In this document: in pieces, positions 33,094-41,167 of the stretch | How the letters are laid out: every line of letters begins with the position of its first letter | How positions within the stretch are numbered: the stretch's first letter is position 1 | Assembly (NCBI GenBank): GCA_030158485.1 | Contig: JAOASS010000006.1 | Coordinates: forward strand, 1-64,000 | Direction: 5' to 3' | Origin: Pseudobdellovibrionaceae bacterium | Lineage (GTDB): Bacteria; Bdellovibrionota; Bdellovibrionia; Bdellovibrionales; Bdellovibrionaceae | DNA length: 64,000 nucleotides | Position numbers and translations under genes: made by a program | The notes under the pieces: model-generated | The model's input: only the letters and a program-made list of their open reading frames with translations | What the model was told of the DNA's origin: nothing | Databases searched by the model: none

Positions 33094-33871
33094 AAAAGCG
33101 GATCGTTTGTTATTTAAAACAGCGACCGCATTAATTCTTCTTGCCAGTATTACTTTGATTGGTATTTTCGTCGACGACCGAATCATAGCAGCCCAGAATA
33201 TTTGGACTAAACCTTTTAAATTCAGTGTTTCATTTGCCGTTTTTTTATTAACTATGGGATGGATCATTCAGTATCTTCCTTCTAATCTTAAGGATCGCTA
33301 CTCGTGGGGATTTACTATTTTGATCGTCATCGAAACTTTAGCGATTTATATTCAAGCCACAAGGGGCCGTGCTTCGCACCACAATTTTGAAACCGTCTTA
33401 GACGTATTTTTTTATACTTCAATGGGTGTCGCTATCGCTATCAATACACTTTTACTTACATGGCTAGCGATTCATATTTCAACAAAAACAAAAGAATTGC
33501 CTCTACCTTACATGCGATCAATTCAATTTGGCCTTTTGCTTTCGATCATCGGTAGCTTTATTGGTGTGATCATGTCTGTTCATAAGAGTCACAGTTTCGG
33601 TGGGCCCGATGGCGGACCAGGAATTCCATTTTTTAATTGGAATACGCTAGTTGGAGATCTTCGGTTCGCGCACTTTATTGGTCTGCATGGACTTCAGGTC
33701 ATGATTGGCTTCGGCTATTTTGTCGGAGTTCATTGGCAGTCAAAGATTCGGACGCGTCTCAGCTATTTGCTAGTCATTGGAATATTTTTAATTTTGTCGA
33801 TTATCACCATGCTTGCTGCGATAACCGCAATTCTGGGACTGCCGTTTTATTATCCACTCATCTTAAGATAA
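33068..33871 (+). CDS. Multi-pass membrane protein, unknown function
   Basis: 267 residues from ATG 33068, preceded by an AAGAG-type site; the reading frame opens earlier at 33017 inside the upstream gene. Seven hydrophobic segments. A His-containing loop (RASHHNFETVLDVFFY) and a Gly-rich loop (HSFGGPDGGPGIPF) between membrane segments stand out and could bind metal or cofactor. Overlaps the ABA4-like gene, so the two are one transcript and perhaps one complex. Confidence 0.7.
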   Translation: MISAWLQFKKADRLLFKTATALILLASITLIGIFVDDRIIAAQNIWTKPFKFSVSFAVFLLTMGWIIQYLPSNLKDRYSWGFTILIVIETLAIYIQATRGRASHHNFETVLDVFFYTSMGVAIAINTLLLTWLAIHISTKTKELPLPYMRSIQFGLLLSIIGSFIGVIMSVHKSHSFGGPDGGPGIPFFNWNTLVGDLRFAHFIGLHGLQVMIGFGYFVGVHWQSKIRTRLSYLLVIGIFLILSIITMLAAITAILGLPFYYPLILR

Positions 33872-33960
33872 ACTTTGAAAGCGAGATCCTTCAAACAGTT
33901 TCACCTGCTTTTGCCTTTGAGCATGCGACTGCTGATTAAACTCACCCAACATGCAGATAA

Positions 33961-34542
33961 GCAATTCACTTTTGCGTTTCTAACTATTCGAAATTATTGG
34001 TCAGAAATTTGCGGGTTTGCAAAATTGGTGATCCTAGCGCCTCAATATCCAAACGATTGCAACCTCTTGGAATCACTCAAATCTGTATCTCAGAAAGGGT
34101 CGATTATTCCAAGGAAATAGTCGAAAAGTACCTTTCTGGCAGTTCTGCGTCGGATATTGCTGCACTCTATTCCTGTTCGAAACAGAAGATTCTCTCGGTG
34201 TTAAAAAAGAGCAAAGTTAACATGAGGCCCGCGCACAGTGTGACAACACGGACGGCAGTGCTGCAACAGAAAGCTAAATCCGGTGCTAGGCCGTTTTATG
34301 GGTTCTGTTACTTCGAAGGCGCTTTGACTAAACATCCAACTGAGTTTCCTGTGTTGCTTAAGATCCACCGGATGTGGGCTCAGGGACGCACTATTCATCA
34401 GATCAATCAAGAATTGGATAAACAAAAAATCAAATCTCGTGAAGGTAAAAAATGGAGCTGGGCTGCTATCCGAAATATCGTTCAGCGCTTTGAGCAGAAA
34501 ATTTTAATCATCAAAAATGGAGGTAAGTATGAACTTAGATAA
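33961..34542 (+). pseudogene. 5'-truncated recombinase-like gene
   Basis: The frame is open from 33961 but has no ATG until deep inside; TTG 33997 is the first candidate start and lacks a ribosome site. Readable part: a helix-turn-helix (SSASDIAALYSCSKQKILSVLK) and a serine-recombinase 'recombinase' domain (RPFYGFCYFEGALTKHP ... IHRMWAQGRTIHQINQELD ... KKWSWAAIRNIVQRFEQ). The N-terminal resolvase catalytic domain with its Ser is absent. Probably a remnant of a mobile element or a DNA-binding derivative. Confidence 0.5.
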
Positions 34543-34750
34543 ACTTTTTGCGTGGCTCGTAGGCGTGGTCCTTTTGTTCGCGGCTGCCGGAAGGCTTGAT
34601 GTTCTGCAAAATTGGATTTGGCGGGCAGAAGCCAGAGTCGTGTATGAATCACGTACTTCGACTTGGGGAAGTCCTAGATTTTTTAATAAAGCAGAGCTTC
34701 TGACTTCATCTAGCCCAAAGTCTGACAAATCCAAGACTGTCTCAAAATGA
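34529..34750 (+). CDS. Small membrane-anchored protein
   Basis: 73 residues from ATG 34529, with GGAGGT four bases upstream. One N-terminal hydrophobic segment (LFAWLVGVVLLFAAAGRL) and a short polar tail. It overlaps the end of the recombinase remnant by 14 bases, so its ribosome site lies in that sequence. No family recognised. Confidence 0.6.
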   Translation: MNLDKLFAWLVGVVLLFAAAGRLDVLQNWIWRAEARVVYESRTSTWGSPRFFNKAELLTSSSPKSDKSKTVSK

Positions 34751-34755
34751 GATTG

Positions 34756-34784
34756 TTGACAAATAGTACGCTATAGAGTACAGT
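34756..34784 (+). promoter_or_regulatory. Sigma-70-type promoter with embedded operator for the toxin-antitoxin pair
   Basis: -35 TTGACA (34756-34761), 17-base spacer, -10 TACAGT (34779-34784). The spacer carries a dyad AGTACGCTATAGAGTAC (34765-34781) that touches the -10, the expected position for repression by a HigA-type antitoxin. Transcription would start near 34791, only about five bases before ATG 34796, so the mRNA may be leaderless. Confidence 0.65.
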
Positions 34785-34795
34785 TATTTTTGAGT

Positions 34796-35218
34796 ATGAC
34801 GATAAAGCCATCAACACCACAGAAACGCATCCACGCAAGGTTTTACGCCAGTGATTCTGGTAACGAGCCTGTGAAGGAAGCGTTGTTAGAGTTAGGACGA
34901 CCAACAAAGACGGTCGTTGGTGAAGATATTCGTTTTGTAGAGTTGAACTGGCGATTGGATAGGCCCTATGTGGATCGCCTAAGGTCAGGGAAAGGACGTT
35001 TCGAAGAAACGCTTTTTGAAGTTCGGCATACGGTTGTGGATATTGAATATAGAACGCTATTTTTTGTTTTTGGATCGGATATGATTTTAGTCCACTTTTT
35101 TAAGAAGACTTCAAAAAAAACTCCGAAGTCAGATTTGGATCTTGGCTGGGATCGAATGAAAAAATGGATGCACAATCAAAGAGATATCGAAAATAAAGCT
35201 AACAAAGCAAAGAGGTAA
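34796..35218 (+). CDS. HigB/RelE-type toxin (phage-derived Gp49-like)
   Basis: 140 residues from ATG 34796 (TTG 34790 is in frame). The core VDRLRSGKGRFEETLFEVRH followed by EYRTLFFVFGSDMILVHFFKKTSKKTP is the HigB/Gp49 pattern: an Arg-rich strand pair then a strand with FFKK, the RelE-fold mRNA interferase layout. It is longer than typical HigB because of N- and C-terminal extensions. The antitoxin gene follows after 4 bases. Confidence 0.8.
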   Translation: MTIKPSTPQKRIHARFYASDSGNEPVKEALLELGRPTKTVVGEDIRFVELNWRLDRPYVDRLRSGKGRFEETLFEVRHTVVDIEYRTLFFVFGSDMILVHFFKKTSKKTPKSDLDLGWDRMKKWMHNQRDIENKANKAKR

Positions 35219-35222
35219 ATTC

Positions 35223-35528
35223 ATGGGACTGAAAAAAAATATGCACACAGGTTCTAGTTTTGCTGATTTTCTTGAAGATGAAGGCCTTGAGGCTGAAGTA
35301 GCAGCAAAGGCCACCAAAAAAACTTTTGTTCACCAACTTGAAAAGCGAATGACAAAGGCGAAAGCCACAAAAAGTAAGCTTCGTAAAATTTTTGGCAGTC
35401 CTACAACCACGACGCGTGTTTTTGATGAGGAATACACGGCTCTTTCTTTGGATACAATGAGTAAGGCAGCTTCCGCAGTTGGTTGTGATTTGCAGATTGC
35501 TCTCGTGCCAAGGAAGCTTGCGAAATAA
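35223..35528 (+). CDS. HigA-type XRE antitoxin
   Basis: 101 residues. FVHQLEKRMTKAKATKSKLRK begins a helix-turn-helix region that continues through FDEEYTALSLDTMSKAASAVG to the strand CDLQIALVP, the usual end of phage-derived HigA antitoxins. Toxin first, antitoxin second is the HigBA order. GCAAAGAGGTAAATTC precedes the ATG. Likely binds the dyad at 34765-34781. Confidence 0.8.
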   Translation: MGLKKNMHTGSSFADFLEDEGLEAEVAAKATKKTFVHQLEKRMTKAKATKSKLRKIFGSPTTTTRVFDEEYTALSLDTMSKAASAVGCDLQIALVPRKLAK

Positions 35529-35570
35529 GCCTATCCATAGCTTATACAATTGAAGACAATTTATTCCACT

Positions 35571-35604
35571 TGACTATCATTAGAAAATATTCTAATGATA
35601 GTCA
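35571..35604. promoter_or_regulatory. 34-base perfect dyad overlapping promoter and start of the ArsR gene
   Basis: TGACTATCATTAGAA and its exact complement TTCTAATGATAGTCA flank AATA: 15 perfect base pairs. A TTGACT -35-like box overlaps the left arm, and the first possible start codon (35595) lies in the right arm. Such symmetry over promoter and start is typical of an autoregulatory operator. Confidence 0.75.
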
Positions 35605-35606
35605 AA

Positions 35607-36170
35607 ATGTTGGAAACTCAAGTTTTAACCACAGATAAACAACGAAAAGCCTTCTTGCATCCGCTTCGGAGCAAGATTTTGCAAATGCTTGCAAAACGTC
35701 CTCTCACGATAACTCATGTGGCGAAGGAGCTTGATGTTCATCCTGCGAACCTCACCCATCATTTTCGTAAACTTCAGGATGCGGGGCTTATAAAAATTCA
35801 CGAAGAGCGCGATATTGGAAAAGTTGTAGAGCGATATTACTTGGCAACAGCTCGCAGTGTTGAAATTGATCAAGAAGTCGATAGCGCAAATGCCAAAGTG
35901 CTTACTTTTTTGCGAAATGATTTAACGGCTACAATTAGTAAAATCAAACCCGATGATTCAGAGCCTGTTATCGGGCTTATTAAAAGATCAAAAATTGACG
36001 AAGTGGTGTTTAAAGAATTTGCTGAAAAGTTAACGGCTCTCATTGAGGAATTTTCGGCGAGATCAAAAGACGGTCAAAAGACTTATGCTTTGAATGTCAG
36101 TCTCTATCCGCATTCAGTAGATTATGGGTTGCTTAAGCAAATTCATCTTAAAAAAAGGAGGAAAAAATGA
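35607..36170 (+). CDS. ArsR-type winged-helix regulator
   Basis: 187 residues from ATG 35607, just past the dyad; ATG 35595 inside it is the alternative. The winged helix spans LHPLRSKILQMLAKRPLTITH and VAKELDVHPANLTHHFRKLQD to AGLIKIHEERD. The C-terminal ~100 residues are helical with no metal-binding Cys cluster, so the effector is unclear. The stop overlaps the next ATG (ATGA), and AAAGGAGG precedes it, so both genes form one operon under the same operator. Confidence 0.85.
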   Translation: MLETQVLTTDKQRKAFLHPLRSKILQMLAKRPLTITHVAKELDVHPANLTHHFRKLQDAGLIKIHEERDIGKVVERYYLATARSVEIDQEVDSANAKVLTFLRNDLTATISKIKPDDSEPVIGLIKRSKIDEVVFKEFAEKLTALIEEFSARSKDGQKTYALNVSLYPHSVDYGLLKQIHLKKRRKK

Positions 36171-37324
36171 AGATTCTAAATTCATTTTCAATTTTAGGGG
36201 TATTTGCATGTGCAATAACGGCTTGTGCGTCTCAGCCGATGACGACATTGGGCAGGGAGTCTCAAATGACTGAACTCGAACAAAATATCAAAACTTTGCA
36301 AAATGAATCAGCGATGCCAGGGCTTCAGGTCCTTGTGACAGAGGGAGAGAAAACAATTTTTGAATACATAAATGGAATTAGAGCTGAGGGACAGGTAGCT
36401 CCCATTACTTCAAAGGATAAGTGGCATATTGGTTCTTGCACGAAACCAATGACAGCGTTTCTGATCGGCCGCCTTATTGACGAGGGAAAATTGAATTGGA
36501 CGACTCGTCTTGAGAAGATTGTTCCTCGAAATTATCAATTGGCTCCTAGTGTTGCCGCCATTACAATTGAACAACTCCTTTCTCACAGTTCTGGATTAGC
36601 AGAGGTTACGACCCCTGGTAACGGAAAGTTGTGGCCGCTACTTTATACGGATAAAGAAAAACCCGAAGTCATGAGAGAAAAACTTGTTCGAGGCTTGCTA
36701 AAATCTCCTCTGAGTTTTTCATCGGGATCGAAATTTGAATACAGTAATAGCGGCTACGTTGTTCTAGGTTGGATCGTTGAACGAGTTCGAAATAAAAGTT
36801 GGGAAGCCGTAATAAAAAAAGAAATGTTTCGAGCGCTGGGAATGAATTCATGTGGAATTGGCCCAGCAGGCGCTGAGAACAAGAACTCTGCACTTCAGCC
36901 TTGGTCTCATGAATTGGATGCTAACAAGCTAAAAGCGATACCTCCTGGGCTTGGTGCCGATAATCCGCCTGCACTTGGACCCGCTGGAACAGTTCACTGC
37001 GCAGCGAACGATTGGCGAAAATTTCTAAGACTGTTTATTGATAATGAAGGTGTGCGTTCCAAATTTCTTTCCCAAAATACTTTCGACAAGTTGTTAAGTA
37101 ACGTTGGTGAAACTCCGTCAACATTTAGTTCAATTGGTCGAATGGAAAAACCTTGGGCTAAAGGAACGGCTTTCGCAATGGCTGGTAGCAATACATACAA
37201 CTATGCGATTGTGGCTATTGCTCCATCGATGAAGCGTATTTACACAATCAACACAAATGCCGGACACGCAAAGGCTGAGGAATCAGTGACGAAAATTTTA
37301 AAGTTGATTACCGATTTAAAATAG
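36167..37324 (+). CDS. Serine hydrolase lipoprotein (class C beta-lactamase/PBP-like)
   Basis: 385 residues. Lipoprotein signal ending ITAC|A. SxxK motif SCTK (in WHIGSCTKPMTAFLIG), the Tyr motif YSNSGY and a third AGSNTYN box at the KTG position; HSSGL also fits the family. Members include class C beta-lactamases, D-aminopeptidases and esterases. The third box is not a standard KTG/HTG, so true beta-lactam hydrolysis is doubtful. Coupled to the ArsR gene by a 4-base overlap. Confidence 0.85.
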   Translation: MKILNSFSILGVFACAITACASQPMTTLGRESQMTELEQNIKTLQNESAMPGLQVLVTEGEKTIFEYINGIRAEGQVAPITSKDKWHIGSCTKPMTAFLIGRLIDEGKLNWTTRLEKIVPRNYQLAPSVAAITIEQLLSHSSGLAEVTTPGNGKLWPLLYTDKEKPEVMREKLVRGLLKSPLSFSSGSKFEYSNSGYVVLGWIVERVRNKSWEAVIKKEMFRALGMNSCGIGPAGAENKNSALQPWSHELDANKLKAIPPGLGADNPPALGPAGTVHCAANDWRKFLRLFIDNEGVRSKFLSQNTFDKLLSNVGETPSTFSSIGRMEKPWAKGTAFAMAGSNTYNYAIVAIAPSMKRIYTINTNAGHAKAEESVTKILKLITDLK

Positions 37325-37328
37325 AATC

Positions 37329-37505
37329 GTGAGAAAATCCAAAACACTTCGAAGAATTAAAGAAATCGAAGTCCACTATATACCCGACGAAGATTTGACA
37401 GGTCGTCGGGTAGAAGAAATTATCGAAATTTTATATCAAATGATGTTGCCAGTTTATTTGAAATCAAAATCTTCAAATCGAAATAAACGCAAAAAAAGAG
37501 TTTGA
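37329..37505 (+). CDS. Small basic protein (58 residues), unknown
   Basis: A GTG-started frame 4 bases after the serine hydrolase stop. It begins VRKSKTLRRIKEIEVHYIPD, continues with an acidic helix around GRRVEEIIEILYQMM, and ends in a Lys/Arg-rich tail. The amphipathic centre and charged ends look protein-like. Could be a small regulatory or nucleic-acid-binding protein. From its stop to the tRNA (37506-37584) I see nothing. Confidence 0.4.
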   Translation: MRKSKTLRRIKEIEVHYIPDEDLTGRRVEEIIEILYQMMLPVYLKSKSSNRNKRKKRV

Positions 37506-37584
37506 GTCGTGCATGGTCTCGGCAATTTTCTGAAATATTTTTAGGTTGAAATACGTTTAAATTTGATTTGGAAGGGGTTGAATT

Positions 37585-37661
<77 letters not shown>

Positions 37662-37836
37662 ATTTAATTGAATAAGTTAACTAGCTTATTTTTTCCGAGA
37701 TTACGAAATGTAATGCTAAGTGTAAACTAAAAAGGGCAGATCTTTTGTTGCTTGGGTTCGTTTTGAGCACTTTTGGAACTCATTTTTTGATGAAAAGTCA
37801 GTTTTTGTCTAAGAAATGATATTCAAAGTCTCGAAT

Positions 37837-38616
37837 CTATGTTTTTACAATTCGATCTGTAGGAACTTTGTGCAGATACGCGACAAAAGCGGCACCCAGC
37901 AAAATAATGTACCAGATAAACAAAATAAAGATCAAAAAGAGTGGAATCATGGCAAGAGAGCCATAAATCTTGCTCAACCCTATAAAAGATTTTGTAAAAT
38001 AAGCGAAAGATTTTTCTAAGATAATTAAACCAACTCCGCTGAGGAATGCCCCGAACAGCGCCTTTTTAGTATTCACTTTGGCTTCAGGTAGTATTTTATA
38101 AACTAGAAAAAGAGCAGATATTGCGACAATACCATCTAAAATATCGCGCTTTGATTTTAAAAAAGGTTTTAAAAAATCAACAGAACGAACCCCTGCATAA
38201 ACAGCTAAAAGGATTGGAATCATCAGCATCAAAAAGCTGACAATACCTAAACTTTTAATTTGTCGGCGGGTTGTTTGCGGTTTCCACATTCTATTGATTC
38301 CGTACTCCATATCTTGCAAAAGTCGGAAGCTCGTAAAAAACAAAAAAGCAGCAGCAGTTGAACCTAATGTTTGCGGATTAATTTTTAAAAGAGTCGTTTT
38401 GATAATAGAAGTGATATCATTTCCGAGAGCTTCTCTAAAGTAGCGAAAAAAAAGTCCTTGAATTTTGGGAACTAAAAATTCTAAGCCATCAATCATTTGA
38501 AATACGGAAAGAGTTAAGCCTAAGAACGGAATCAACGACAAAACTGTTGAAAAAGCCAGTGATCCGGCAACCAATCTGATTTCACTTTGTTTGATTTGCT
38601 TATAAAGTAGAATCAT
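37837..38616 (-). CDS. YihY/UPF0761-family inner membrane protein
   Basis: 259 residues with about six membrane segments. Family features: SLAFSTVLSLIPFLGLTLSVF at the start, FRLLQDMEYGINRMWK in the middle and FLIFILFIWYIILLGA near the end. Members were once called BrkB/RNase BN but are membrane proteins of unclear function. Last gene of a four-gene operon with lipid genes; its ATG overlaps the previous stop by 4 bases. Confidence 0.88.
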   Translation of the reverse strand: MILLYKQIKQSEIRLVAGSLAFSTVLSLIPFLGLTLSVFQMIDGLEFLVPKIQGLFFRYFREALGNDITSIIKTTLLKINPQTLGSTAAAFLFFTSFRLLQDMEYGINRMWKPQTTRRQIKSLGIVSFLMLMIPILLAVYAGVRSVDFLKPFLKSKRDILDGIVAISALFLVYKILPEAKVNTKKALFGAFLSGVGLIILEKSFAYFTKSFIGLSKIYGSLAMIPLFLIFILFIWYIILLGAAFVAYLHKVPTDRIVKT

Positions 38617-39506
38617 AGCAAAAATCTCTTTTCGACAGCAAAATCAGGACCTTTTTTTACTATTTGTGCAGCATCGCAATCAGGATCATGTTCAAAAAAT
38701 AAAAACCAGTTTTCGTCTGCGGCTTGGCTTAAGAATTTTTCCTTTTCTTCAATTAGAAGCATGGGATTCAAATCATAACCCATAATCCAAGGCAATCTGA
38801 CATGACTTGAAGTCGGAATCACATCACCACAGTACAGAAGAGTCTTTGTACCGTCTGTGACCTTCACAATCTGCTGAGCTTGAGTGTGTCCATTTGAAAC
38901 AAAAACACTGATTCCTGGAATCAGATCTTCAACGTTTCCAAGTAAAAGTTCCAATTGATTGTTTTCTAAGAGGGGCTCGAAATTTGCGGGTAAGTAGCTG
39001 GCTTTTTCTCGTAAATTGGGTTTCTGTGCAGTTTGCAAATTGAGTTGTTGAACGTAATAACGAGCGTTATTAAAAGTGGGAACTAATTGACCGTTGAGTT
39101 CTCGAGTTCCGCCGCCGGCATGATCAAAATGCAAGTGTGTCAAAATCACATGATGAATATCTTGGAATTGCAGCCCCTGTTGGGCTAAAGATTTTTCAAG
39201 GCTCGGACCTTCAGGGTCAATGTTATACATTTCGGCAAACTTAGGGCCTAATTTTGCTCCAAATTTGGCGACAAAGTCTGTTCCATTTCCGCAATCGATC
39301 ACAACATTGCAACCGGGACTTTTTAATAGAAGAGCTCTTGCTTCCATTCTAATTCTATTTTTTTCATCTGGGGGATTGGATTTTTCCCACAAAACTTTCG
39401 GAACTGTTCCAAACATGGCGCCACCATCCAAGCCAAAAATTCCTGTTGGTAGAGGATGAATCTCAAAAGCTCCAATTTTTAAATTTATTTTATCAGCTGA
39501 AATCAT
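38613..39506 (-). CDS. Metallo-beta-lactamase-fold hydrolase
   Basis: 297 residues from ATG 39506 (GAGGAGG upstream). Zinc motif HLHFDHAGG, then SNGHTQ and the acid in LLYCGDVIPT, and a final His in FFEHDPDCD. This is the lactonase/quorum-quenching-like branch of the family, but the substrate is unknown. Starts 4 bases inside the acyltransferase gene, so it is coupled to it. Confidence 0.88.
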   Translation of the reverse strand: MISADKINLKIGAFEIHPLPTGIFGLDGGAMFGTVPKVLWEKSNPPDEKNRIRMEARALLLKSPGCNVVIDCGNGTDFVAKFGAKLGPKFAEMYNIDPEGPSLEKSLAQQGLQFQDIHHVILTHLHFDHAGGGTRELNGQLVPTFNNARYYVQQLNLQTAQKPNLREKASYLPANFEPLLENNQLELLLGNVEDLIPGISVFVSNGHTQAQQIVKVTDGTKTLLYCGDVIPTSSHVRLPWIMGYDLNPMLLIEEKEKFLSQAADENWFLFFEHDPDCDAAQIVKKGPDFAVEKRFLL

Positions 39507-40240
39507 TTCGAAGCCTCCTCTTTCACGGCATCTGGAGCAACGGAAACAACCCAACTTTTATAAGCTTCGTAAACTTCGTCGATAGGGCCTGGTGGATGTA
39601 CGGGGCCTACGTGGATCGTTAATTTGCCCGGTTTGGCCCAGACCCTGCCTTTCGGCCAAAGCTTTGCGTTACCATCAATATAAAGAAATAAAATAGGTGT
39701 TTGAGTTCGTTCCGAAAAAATGCTGACACCCCTTTTAAACTCTTGGATTTTTCCATCAGGAGACCTTGTTCCTTCGGGAAAAATAATCAACCACATTCGA
39801 TCAAGTTCATTCAACATTCGGATAATTAAATTGATCGCTTCGCCTTTTCGATCTTTGCGATCAATTGGTATGGCGCCTAAACAATGCTGAGAAAAAAAAG
39901 TGAAAAATGGATTTGTAAAAAAATAATCTTTTGCGGCCGCAATGTAAAGATCAAGCCAGTATCTTTTGGGAACTGAAGCGGCAATCGAAGTTGCATCTAA
40001 ATGGCTAGCATGATTGGAGATCAATAAAAGCTTGGGGTATTTTTTATAAATATCATGGTAGCTATTCCCAACAACTTTTAAGCGAATATAAAATTTAAAA
40101 ACGAATTCTTGCAGATACAAAGACCAGATAAAGCGAAAAAAGATACTCGTTAAATCCTTTTGCCTTGTAAAAAGGGGCAAGTGTTTTAAGTAAGTGGGCA
40201 GCTGGGTCCACTGTTCATTTTCGTAGCTCCAGTCCTTCAT
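39503..40240 (-). CDS. 1-acyl-glycerol-3-phosphate acyltransferase-like (PlsC family)
   Basis: 245 residues. Catalytic HxxxxD box NHASHLD, the FPEGTRS box, and a Pro-rich block late in the sequence (RTQTPILFLYIDG). A membrane-associated N-terminal segment is likely. PlsC-type enzymes acylate lysophosphatidate in phospholipid synthesis. It directly follows a CdsA-like gene, giving a phosphatidate-to-CDP-diglyceride-type gene pair. Confidence 0.88.
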   Translation of the reverse strand: MKDWSYENEQWTQLPTYLKHLPLFTRQKDLTSIFFRFIWSLYLQEFVFKFYIRLKVVGNSYHDIYKKYPKLLLISNHASHLDATSIAASVPKRYWLDLYIAAAKDYFFTNPFFTFFSQHCLGAIPIDRKDRKGEAINLIIRMLNELDRMWLIIFPEGTRSPDGKIQEFKRGVSIFSERTQTPILFLYIDGNAKLWPKGRVWAKPGKLTIHVGPVHPPGPIDEVYEAYKSWVVSVAPDAVKEEASK

Positions 40241-41161
40241 CTAAGCTCCTAAGCCAAGCATAACGTAATAATAAATCGGTGCCACGAAAATCAAGCGATC
40301 CATGCGCTGAAGAAAGTCACCTCGTCCTAATATGAAGGGTCCTACGATTTTAACTCCGGCGTCACGTCTGACAACAGTCATCACAAGATCACCGATAACT
40401 CCAGCAAAAGCCGCAATTAGACCTGCCGTTAGCCAGTATTTTTCGGCGGAATCGGGTAGCAGTTGTCTCATCGCACCGGCCAAAGCCAAAGTGAGAAGGA
40501 TCGAAATGAATGTTGAAAGCAGACTTCGTTTCGGGTCAATTTTGCGAAAAAGCCGCGGACCTTTAAAGTATCGGCTTATGGCTAAGTTTGTATTATCACA
40601 AAATTCCGTTAGAATAAGAAGGAACATAATTTGGTAAATTCCACTGGGGAAATAATAAATCAGCCCCAAGTGCATAAAAGACCAACCTAAAAAAATAAAA
40701 GATAAGAGTGTGATTGAAATATACTGAATCATTCTTTTATAGTTATTTCTGATCAGTGGGACTAAACATGAAACGGCGAGCACAACCATCGGCATCGCAT
40801 TGTAAACTTCGAGTCTTTGATAGTAACAAGAAACTCCGAGAGCTAGAATTCCCGCATAACAAATCAAAACAAAATAGGAACGATGAAACATTCCAATAAT
40901 CTGAAAAAAAGCTTTAGCACCGTAAATAGCAACAAGCACAAGGATGGCAAGTGGCCAAGGGTCAGGAAGCGCAAAGCCTAAAAACATCAAAGGAGCTGCA
41001 AATAACCAAGACTTAATCGAGGCCCAAGCCGAAACAAAATAAAACCCAGTTTTTCTGAGGAAAAAAAGAATCATTCCCGACGCAAATATAATAGTTAGCA
41101 CAATGGAAACTGTTTTTCGATAATCGGGGTCGTATAAAAGTGGAAATATTTTTTCAAGCAT
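40241..41161 (-). CDS. CdsA-like phosphatidate cytidylyltransferase family protein, altered signature
   Basis: 306 residues with about eight membrane segments. The C-terminal signature reads VVRRDAGVKIVGPFILGRGD and then FLQRMDRL. It aligns with the CdsA motif (KRDxGxKDxG...PGHGGxLDRxD) but has Ile for the KD Asp, Arg for His, Asp for Gly and Gln for the DR Asp. Those residues bind metal and CTP in true CdsA, so activity may be changed or absent. Paralogous CdsA-like/PlsC pairs are known (for example YnbB-type). Last residue is one base before the next ATG. Confidence 0.8.
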   Translation of the reverse strand: MLEKIFPLLYDPDYRKTVSIVLTIIFASGMILFFLRKTGFYFVSAWASIKSWLFAAPLMFLGFALPDPWPLAILVLVAIYGAKAFFQIIGMFHRSYFVLICYAGILALGVSCYYQRLEVYNAMPMVVLAVSCLVPLIRNNYKRMIQYISITLLSFIFLGWSFMHLGLIYYFPSGIYQIMFLLILTEFCDNTNLAISRYFKGPRLFRKIDPKRSLLSTFISILLTLALAGAMRQLLPDSAEKYWLTAGLIAAFAGVIGDLVMTVVRRDAGVKIVGPFILGRGDFLQRMDRLIFVAPIYYYVMLGLGA

Positions 41162-41167
41162 ATAGAG

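Noticed and set aside
34014-34036. Possible att copy of the tRNA-Arg 3' end (TGGTGAT) marking an island border
   Set aside because: Only about 7 identical bases; the rest of the tRNA 3' end does not match.
33875-34120. 81-residue frame overlapping the recombinase remnant
   Set aside because: No recognisable domain, no ribosome site, and it overlaps the better-supported frame.
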